Below, in pieces: positions 60,601 through 64,000 of a stretch of 64,000 nucleotides of DNA. Under the pieces are notes generated by a model that had not been told where the DNA came from, did not search any database, and saw nothing but the letters and a program-made list of their open reading frames with translations. Location of the stretch: the NCBI GenBank assembly GCA_016703605.1, contig JADJBU010000002.1, forward strand, positions 680,114-744,113. The letters are read 5' to 3'. This stretch comes from Candidatus Villigracilis adiacens. GTDB taxonomy: Bacteria; Chloroflexota; Anaerolineae; Anaerolineales; Villigracilaceae. How positions within the stretch are numbered: the stretch's first letter is position 1; the number at the start of each line of letters is the position of its first letter. Position numbers and translations under genes: made by a program.

Positions 60601-61585
60601 ACTCGCCGACGCCGCGCACCAGGAAAAAGTCCGCGTCGCGGGCATCATCACCAACATCCGCCCCTACACCACCAAGGCGGGCAAACCGATGGGCTTCGTC
60701 ACCATCGAAGACATCCAGGGCAGCATCGAACTCCTGCTCTTCACCCGCACCTGGGAGCAATACCGCGACCAACTCGCCGCCGACCAGATCATCATCGTCG
60801 AAGGCAAAGTGGACCAGACCAACACCCCGCCCAAAATTCTGGCGGACACGATCAAGACCGAAATCAAAGTGATCGAAGCGGCGGCTGACTCAACCCTCAA
60901 GCCCGATTCGACTCCCAAGCCTCTCCTCCCTCGAGCCGAATCCACATCCCCCCGCCGCCCGGCTCCGACTCCGCCCAAGCCTGATCCACAACCCGAACCA
61001 ATTCCCACGCCGACTGTAGGGCAAGTTTCAAACTTGCCATACGTTGCCGAATCCGCTCCAGCCTACGAACCCAACGACGACGCCCCGCCCCCGCCGGATA
61101 ACTTCCCCCCCGGCTGGGACGTGGAATGGCAGCCCTCCTTCGACGATGCCGCGCTCGCCGCCAAACCCGCGCCGAAGTTCAAGAAAGACGAAGCCGTCAC
61201 TCCGCCGCTCGCCGAGTCTGCGGCGTTGAGTCGCATCGAAGCGCTGAATCAAGCCGAAGACCGCGAAGAGCCGCCGATCCCGTCGTTGTACATCCCGCTC
61301 GCCAAAGAGAACAAGGACAAGGACCATCCGCCCCAACAGATCACCGTCCTCCTGCGCCCCACCGGTGACCGTGACCGCGACAAGCGCCGCATCAAGACGC
61401 TGTACGGCACGCTCATCTCGTATCACGGACGCGACAAGTTCAGTTTCCAGATCTTCGAGAACGGCAAGGGACACCTGATTGATTTCCCCAACGACACCAC
61501 GCGCATCTGCCCCGAACTGCTCGAACGACTCAAGAAACTGATGGGCGAAGAATCCTGGCGCGTGGAAGAGATTACGTTTCAGTGA
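57683..61585 (+). CDS. dnaE: DNA polymerase III alpha subunit
   Basis: A 1300-residue replicative polymerase. The N-terminal PHP domain begins FTHLHVHTEYSLLDGFSN; the palm catalytic motif is MPDIDLDFRDDR near 395-405, with RGSAAGSIIAYTL just before; RNAGTHAAGVVISDKP and GFNKSHAADYGVIA follow. An OB-fold (about 990-1070) closes the core. A Pro-rich linker (about 1085-1190) contains VGQVSNLPY from a palindromic repeat at 61016-61042, and a terminal domain of about 100 residues follows. Starts at 57647 and 57659 lie in or before the -10 box, so 57683 (MSFTHLHVH) is preferred. Confidence 0.95.
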   Translation: MSFTHLHVHTEYSLLDGFSNITKLVQRVKEMNMDSVAITDHGTMFGVIDFYKAAKAEGVKPIIGLEAYMAARGMKDKDSKLDRSSFHLLLLAENEKGYQNLLKIASAAQLDGFYYYPRIDHDFLAAHSEGLICTSGCMSAEIPRALLNDNPEEALRKWNWYYDVFGPDRFFVELQQHNIPEILDLNKKLLELGARYSARYVATNDVHYVNQDDAKLQDVLLAIQTNSTLADPERMRMTDDSYFLRSPAEMSRLFAEVPESLSNTLLIAERCNVDLGFKGYHLPEFPVPEGHTAESYLRNLCEAGAEKRYGDDCDSPKVRERLNYELSVVDSMGFNAYFLIVWDLCRFARDHGIWYNARGSAAGSIIAYTLEITMVDPLQHALIFERFLNPGRISMPDIDLDFRDDRRSEMLEYTARQYGDDKVAQIITFGTMGAKAAIRDVARVMEIPLPEVDRVAKLVPFVAGGATMKEALEVKEFKQIYDTDPRMREVIDIAARMEGTVRNAGTHAAGVVISDKPILEYLPLHRPTSGSEETPIKSVTQFEMGILDSLGMLKVDFLGLITLTVMARACDLIFKRHGIKYDLNNIPLDDPKSFELMGAGQTAGLFQIEGGGMTRYLVQMKPKTLENIIAMVALYRPGPMAFIPDYISRMHGESQVKYRHPSMEPIFSDTYGIPVYQEQLMRAAVELAGYTPSESDELRKAISKKKKEDIDKHRAKFVKGAVEKGIEQSTADAIYTDWEEFARYGFNKSHAADYGVIAVQTAYLKSHYPAEYMTALMSASAGQVEKVAFYIADARTMGVPVLQPDINSSMWDFDIEDTDAKPQIRFGLGAIKNVGQASVQPIIEERAANGKFSDLNDFARRVDLRSVGKRSLECLIKVGALDSFGNRASLLASLDRIVAISGNHFRAADAGQMSLFGSTTGVIDEIKLPEVRDVDKREMLNWERELIGLYISDHPLNEYQATLAQIVSYFSAQLADAAHQEKVRVAGIITNIRPYTTKAGKPMGFVTIEDIQGSIELLLFTRTWEQYRDQLAADQIIIVEGKVDQTNTPPKILADTIKTEIKVIEAAADSTLKPDSTPKPLLPRAESTSPRRPAPTPPKPDPQPEPIPTPTVGQVSNLPYVAESAPAYEPNDDAPPPPDNFPPGWDVEWQPSFDDAALAAKPAPKFKKDEAVTPPLAESAALSRIEALNQAEDREEPPIPSLYIPLAKENKDKDHPPQQITVLLRPTGDRDRDKRRIKTLYGTLISYHGRDKFSFQIFENGKGHLIDFPNDTTRICPELLERLKKLMGEESWRVEEITFQ
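61016..61042. repeat. In-frame palindrome in dnaE
   Basis: GGCAAGTTT (61020-61028) and AAACTTGCC (61030-61038) form a perfect palindrome within GTAGG...CATAC, encoding VGQVSNLPY in the disordered linker. Confidence 0.7.
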
Positions 61586-61662
61586 ATGAAAATGACCTCC
61601 TATTTGGAGTTTTTTTATGGTTTTTGCAAAGTCGCTTGACAAGCCTGAAACCAAGGGAAAGA

Positions 61663-61741
61663 CTTAACGCGAAGGGCGCGAATGCAGCGAACAACGCGAA
61701 AAATTCGCGCTTTTTGCCCTTTTCGCGAAATTCGCATTAAG
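61663..61741. repeat. Intergenic repeat with CTTAACGCGAA ends
   Basis: CTTAACGCGAA and TTCGCATTAAG are inverted copies (10 of 11 bases); inside is AACGCGAA, AAATTCGCG. About 79 bases, non-coding, after dnaE. Confidence 0.65.
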
Positions 61742-61765
61742 ATTTTCTGACTTTGAGCGTGGTGC

Positions 61766-61771
61766 TATAAT
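61766..61771 (+). promoter_or_regulatory. -10 box for the DUF4160 gene pair
   Basis: TATAAT 31 bases before the ATG at 61802; CGGAG at 61791-61795 is the ribosome-binding site. No clear -35. Confidence 0.5.
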
Positions 61772-61801
61772 ACTTACATCTCTCATCGCCCGGAGTTTTC
61801 A

Positions 61802-62053
61802 ATGCCCGTTGTCCTTCGCGTTGCCGGTTACAAATTCTTTTTCTATCAGGCGGATGTGGCGAATGAACCGCCGCACGTTCATGTCAGCAAGGAAGAAAAT
61901 GAAGCAAAATTTTGGCTGGAGCCTGTGCGGATCGCGCGCGAAGGCAGGTTTCGCAAAAGCGATTTGCGCGACATCGAGCGCATCATTGAAGACAATTTGG
62001 AGTTTCTCTTGAAAGCCTGGAAAGAGGAGAAAAGCAAACATGTTAACGGTTAA
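61802..62053 (+). CDS. DUF4160 family protein
   Basis: An 83-residue protein with the DUF4160 pattern: GYKFFFYQADVANEPPHVHVSKEENEAKFWLEPVRIAREG then a helix RKSDLRDIERIIEDN. DUF4160 genes are commonly paired with a small second gene (often DUF2442) and are sometimes listed among toxin-antitoxin-like modules, without firm proof. Here the second gene overlaps by 14 bases. No catalytic residues are known; the conserved HVHV and WLEP blocks are present. Confidence 0.85.
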   Translation: MPVVLRVAGYKFFFYQADVANEPPHVHVSKEENEAKFWLEPVRIAREGRFRKSDLRDIERIIEDNLEFLLKAWKEEKSKHVNG

Positions 62054-62360
62054 AGCAAAAATTCCCGCGCACGCAGACTATGAACCCATCCTGCCTCTGT
62101 CTGTCCCTGACTTGAAGGAAGTGAAAGCCTTTGCCGGGCACCTTCACTCGCTTGGCAAATACTGGCAGGGAGAAATTTTCGGCTGGCAGGCGGAGTACAC
62201 CCCCGAAAGCGACAAGAAACCCGAAGACTCAAAGATGACCTTTACCCCCGCCGATTTCTGGATCGGCGAAAGCGGAATTTGGTTCTTCTCGTTGATGTGG
62301 GAACACGGCAGGGATAAAGCACCCGTCGAGTTCCTGGATGACAGGGGCATCGTAAAGTAA
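62040..62360 (+). CDS. Hypothetical protein paired with DUF4160
   Basis: A 106-residue protein I do not recognise. It is acidic and aromatic-rich (KYWQGEIFGWQAEYTPE, ADFWIGESGIWFFSLMWEHGRDK) and has no signal peptide or membrane helix. It overlaps the DUF4160 gene by 14 bases, so the two are translated together. It is clearly not the usual DUF2442 partner. An antitoxin-like role is possible but nothing in the sequence shows it. Confidence 0.6.
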   Translation: MLTVKAKIPAHADYEPILPLSVPDLKEVKAFAGHLHSLGKYWQGEIFGWQAEYTPESDKKPEDSKMTFTPADFWIGESGIWFFSLMWEHGRDKAPVEFLDDRGIVK

Positions 62361-62377
62361 CCCGTTCAGCAGCCCCC

Positions 62378-62466
62378 AAACCTGACGGGGCTCATCCGCG
62401 CCACTGCCGGACAGGACGCCCCCCGCGGAGATGTCGCACGGCGCCACGGCGACGCCCGTCAGGTTT
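62378..62466. repeat. Long inverted repeat after the DUF4160 pair
   Basis: AAACCTGACGGG (62378-62389) and CCCGTCAGGTTT (62455-62466) are perfect inverted copies with 65 bases between, themselves GC-rich and hairpin-prone (GCACGGCGCCACGGCG). It could be a structured RNA tail or a mobile remnant. Confidence 0.55.
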
Positions 62467-62499
62467 TCTTTTGTGGATGGGGCGTTTTCCTCAAACAGC

Positions 62500-62538
62500 A
62501 AAGAGACTGTCACCTGCGAGGTGACAGTCTCTTTTTTT
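62500..62538. terminator. Rho-independent terminator between convergent genes
   Basis: AAAGAGACTGTCACCT, loop GCG, AGGTGACAGTCTCTTT and further T: a perfect 16-bp stem usable in both directions. It ends the DUF4160 unit and the vsr unit, and marks the sharp change to AT-rich DNA. Confidence 0.85.
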
Positions 62539-62947
62539 ACCCTGTAATTTTCTTTATTAAACCCAACTTCTTCTTGTATTTCCCTTTTTCAATTTCACAT
62601 TCCCAAATCCTGACAACTCTCCATCCTTCTTTTCTCAATGCCCTGTTCACCTTTTTATCTCGTGCTTGGTTGCGTTCAATCTTTTCTTTCCAAAAACCTT
62701 TTTTCAGGCTGTCCCTTGGCTTCAAGCAAGCATGACCATGCCAAAAACAGCCATCTACGAAAACAACCAGCCGACTCTTTGGAAAAACAAAATCAGGCTT
62801 ACCCAACAAAGCCTGATTTCTTCGCCAACCAATAATTTTATTTTCCCTAAAAAGCCGTATTGCTGCAACTTCGGTGGTTTCATTTCCTTTCGACCGAATT
62901 GCGCTCATTATTTTAGAACGCTTTTCTTTCGTAATGAAATCTATCAT
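62537..62947 (-). CDS. vsr: Vsr-type very short patch repair endonuclease
   Basis: A 136-residue nuclease of the Vsr fold. The N-terminus FITKEKRSKIMSAIRSKGNE leads to GWRRNQALLGKPDFVFPKSRLVVFVDGCFWHGH with the catalytic Asp, and ERNQARDKKVNRALRKEGWRVVRIWECE follows, the typical two halves of the family. Classical Vsr nicks T:G mismatches left by cytosine-5 methylation, so a Dcm-type methylase would be expected nearby. Start at 62947 is chosen because the codons before it belong to the end of the upstream protein. The gene is AT-rich and unlike the rest of the window. Confidence 0.88.
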   Translation of the reverse strand: MIDFITKEKRSKIMSAIRSKGNETTEVAAIRLFRENKIIGWRRNQALLGKPDFVFPKSRLVVFVDGCFWHGHACLKPRDSLKKGFWKEKIERNQARDKKVNRALRKEGWRVVRIWECEIEKGKYKKKLGLIKKITG

Positions 62948-62960
62948 GATTTCTTGAAAC

Positions 62961-63230
62961 CTAAACCAGCAAAGTAATAATGTCTGAAAAAACCTGCTTA
63001 TACCTAAGGATTGTTTTCTCAACCCTGAGCTAACACCATCATCAAAAACATATTCTTCGCCTTGATGACGAAATACATATGCGCCATCTTTGTTGATTTC
63101 AGGTTTCCCGTGCGCCAGAAAGTTGCGCGGCTTCAATATGTCAGCAGCGAAATCGCCAACAGAATTGGTATTCTTCAGTTTTTCATGACTATCGAATAAA
63201 CGCTGAAAATTTATCCAGCGTTTATAACTA
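62961..63230 (-). pseudogene. C-terminal part of the receiver-domain protein, in other frames
   Basis: Directly after the stop of the receiver-domain gene another frame continues LTSDSYKRWINFQRLFDSHE, then KNTNSVGDFAADILKPRNFLAHGKPE and YVFRHQGEEYVFDDGVSSGLRKQ, then a second shift gives ILRYKQVFSDIITLLV and TAG at 62963-62961. Together with the upstream gene this makes one protein of about 298 residues, ending 13 bases before vsr. The two one-base shifts (near 63233 and 63025) are sequencing errors or real decay. Confidence 0.55.
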
Positions 63231-63854
63231 TCACTTGTTAATCATTTCATCAACTTGGGGCTTCTCAATAAATCCAGCAAGGCGAGTTTCTGTCCGCTTG
63301 CTTTGATCAGATAGTTGCTTGTGGAATTTCTTGTATATCGAACTTTGCTTGTCGGCTGGCAAATTTGGTATACCAGCCCTCAAAATGTCATCTAACAAAT
63401 GATCCAATTCTCCTAGTTCAGCCATTACAATGCCACGCATATTCTCCAAATCTAAAACTTTTCTGATTGATTGGCGTCCAACTTTATAAACCTTTGATAA
63501 AACTACGCTTCTGTTAGAAACAAAAACCCCCTCCAATTGCTTTTCTCTTATCGCATCCCACAAGTCACTCGCATTTCCAGCGGTGTAAAAAATGACCTCT
63601 GTGTATATGGAATGATCTCTTAGGTCGGCAATGAAGTTTTGTCCTTCACCATACTCTTCTAGGTTTCGGTCTACAACAATTAGATCAACTTTTTCAAAAG
63701 GTTTATAACCCCAAAATTCTTCTGGCGTTTTAACAAGCTTTATTTCAGGCAAAAAACCCCAAGATAGAATCTCTGACTTTAATCCATCAATGTCTAAAAT
63801 ATCAAAAAACTCCTCGGTGTCATCGAACCAAAGTATTGAATAAGTCAATCTCAT
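63231..63854 (-). CDS. Response-regulator-like protein with divergent receiver domain
   Basis: A 207-residue frame. The first 120 residues look like a two-component receiver: YSILWFDDTEEFFD with the acidic pair near 10-11, VDLIVVDRNLEEYG with the likely phospho-acceptor Asp near 58, and VIFYTAGN with the conserved Thr near 90; the usual Lys after strand 5 is missing (GVFVSNR). The remainder is helical and continues in other frames to about 62961. It overlaps the stop of the upstream GHKL ATPase gene (ATGA), so they form a pair. No DNA-binding domain is seen. Confidence 0.7.
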   Translation of the reverse strand: MRLTYSILWFDDTEEFFDILDIDGLKSEILSWGFLPEIKLVKTPEEFWGYKPFEKVDLIVVDRNLEEYGEGQNFIADLRDHSIYTEVIFYTAGNASDLWDAIREKQLEGVFVSNRSVVLSKVYKVGRQSIRKVLDLENMRGIVMAELGELDHLLDDILRAGIPNLPADKQSSIYKKFHKQLSDQSKRTETRLAGFIEKPQVDEMINK

Positions 63855-64000
63855 TTTGTCACCTCGATTCTAATTTCTATTCCCTTGGGCTTCATTGGAA
63901 TTGCTGAGATTTTTCCACCCATGCCTTCCACAATGTTCTTAGCATGGTAAAAGCTCCAAAACCTGAGCCGCCGAGTCGTCGTAATCCCTAATTCAAACAT
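63851..64000 (-). CDS. 3' end of a GHKL/HATPase-domain gene (partial)
   Basis: Forty-nine codons enter from the right edge: RLRFWSFYHAKNIVEGMGGK, then ISAIPMKPKGIEIRIEVTK and TGA. The pattern KNIVEGMGGKI plus a final beta strand is the end of a GHKL ATPase as in histidine kinases or MORC/MutL-like ATPases. It overlaps the receiver gene by four bases. Upstream part lies outside the window. Confidence 0.65.
   Translation of the reverse strand: MFELGITTTRRLRFWSFYHAKNIVEGMGGKISAIPMKPKGIEIRIEVTK

Noticed and set aside
59495..60772. 425-codon open frame on the minus strand
   Set aside because: Antisense shadow of dnaE caused by codon bias in GC-rich DNA; no motif, no start signal.
62948..63136. 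N-terminal extension of Vsr
   Set aside because: Those codons continue the receiver-domain protein in a shifted frame; the Vsr family begins at FITKEKRSKIM.

Overview
The window is chromosomal DNA from a GC-rich bacterium, most likely a member of the Chloroflexota, class Anaerolineae. The assignment rests on gene content recognised by eye: a GHMP decarboxylase of the mevalonate route, a DUF5317 membrane protein beside an NHLP-like leader peptide, a STAND/BTAD giant regulator, HD-GYP and GGDEF signalling proteins, an endonuclease-type MutL, and a Gram-positive-type LexA box (a motif reported for Dehalococcoides). No rRNA, tRNA or CRISPR array was seen.

Layout. 1-19.3 kb is housekeeping: SNF2 helicase, mevalonate-pathway decarboxylase, site-2 protease with a HEAT-repeat partner, PRPP synthetase, OsmC protein, a membrane protein behind a LexA box, two peptidases, a HAD phosphatase divergent from mutL, a diguanylate cyclase, a FrnE/DsbA-family protein with an in-frame TGA at its redox cysteine, and panB-panE. 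19.5-43.8 kb is one long plus-strand surface-polysaccharide locus: regulator, sugar epimerases, Wzm/Wzt exporter, a capsule-type transferase, GT-C membrane proteins (two are tandem paralogues), methyltransferases, a nonulosonate-like set (PseB-like, NeuB-like, SpsF-like, AAC(3)-like, DUF4910) and several glycosyltransferases. 44.2-46.2 kb holds RNase Z and phosphofructokinase. 46.3-55.9 kb is a minus-strand signalling block: a PAS/GAF/HD-GYP sensor, a four-gene operon (secreted micro-peptide, DUF5317, NHLP-like peptide, HD-GYP), and a STAND/BTAD regulator. 56-61.6 kb carries a GT-C transferase and dnaE. From 62.5 kb the DNA becomes visibly AT-rich and holds Vsr, a receiver-domain protein and the end of a GHKL ATPase, which looks like the edge of an acquired restriction/defence island.

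Three features stand out beyond the genes. (1) A dense same-strand cluster of DnaA boxes at 35.47-35.71 kb inside the polysaccharide locus. (2) A system of degenerate 7-bp-period repeats at about twenty places, between genes and in frame within genes, one of which coincides with a frameshift in the capsule-type gene. (3) A candidate selenoprotein with a SECIS-like hairpin. There are also many hairpin repeats, a short inverted-repeat element with a 9-bp target duplication, and several leaderless-looking promoters, including a symmetric bidirectional one between mutL and a HAD gene.

Quality warning. Positions 7947-8743 contain only G and C and are probably an assembly or basecalling artefact. 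Five genes show apparent one-base (or, for the capsule gene, possibly heptad-sized) frameshifts near their ends or inside them. Broken genes here should therefore be checked against raw reads before any biological meaning is given to them.
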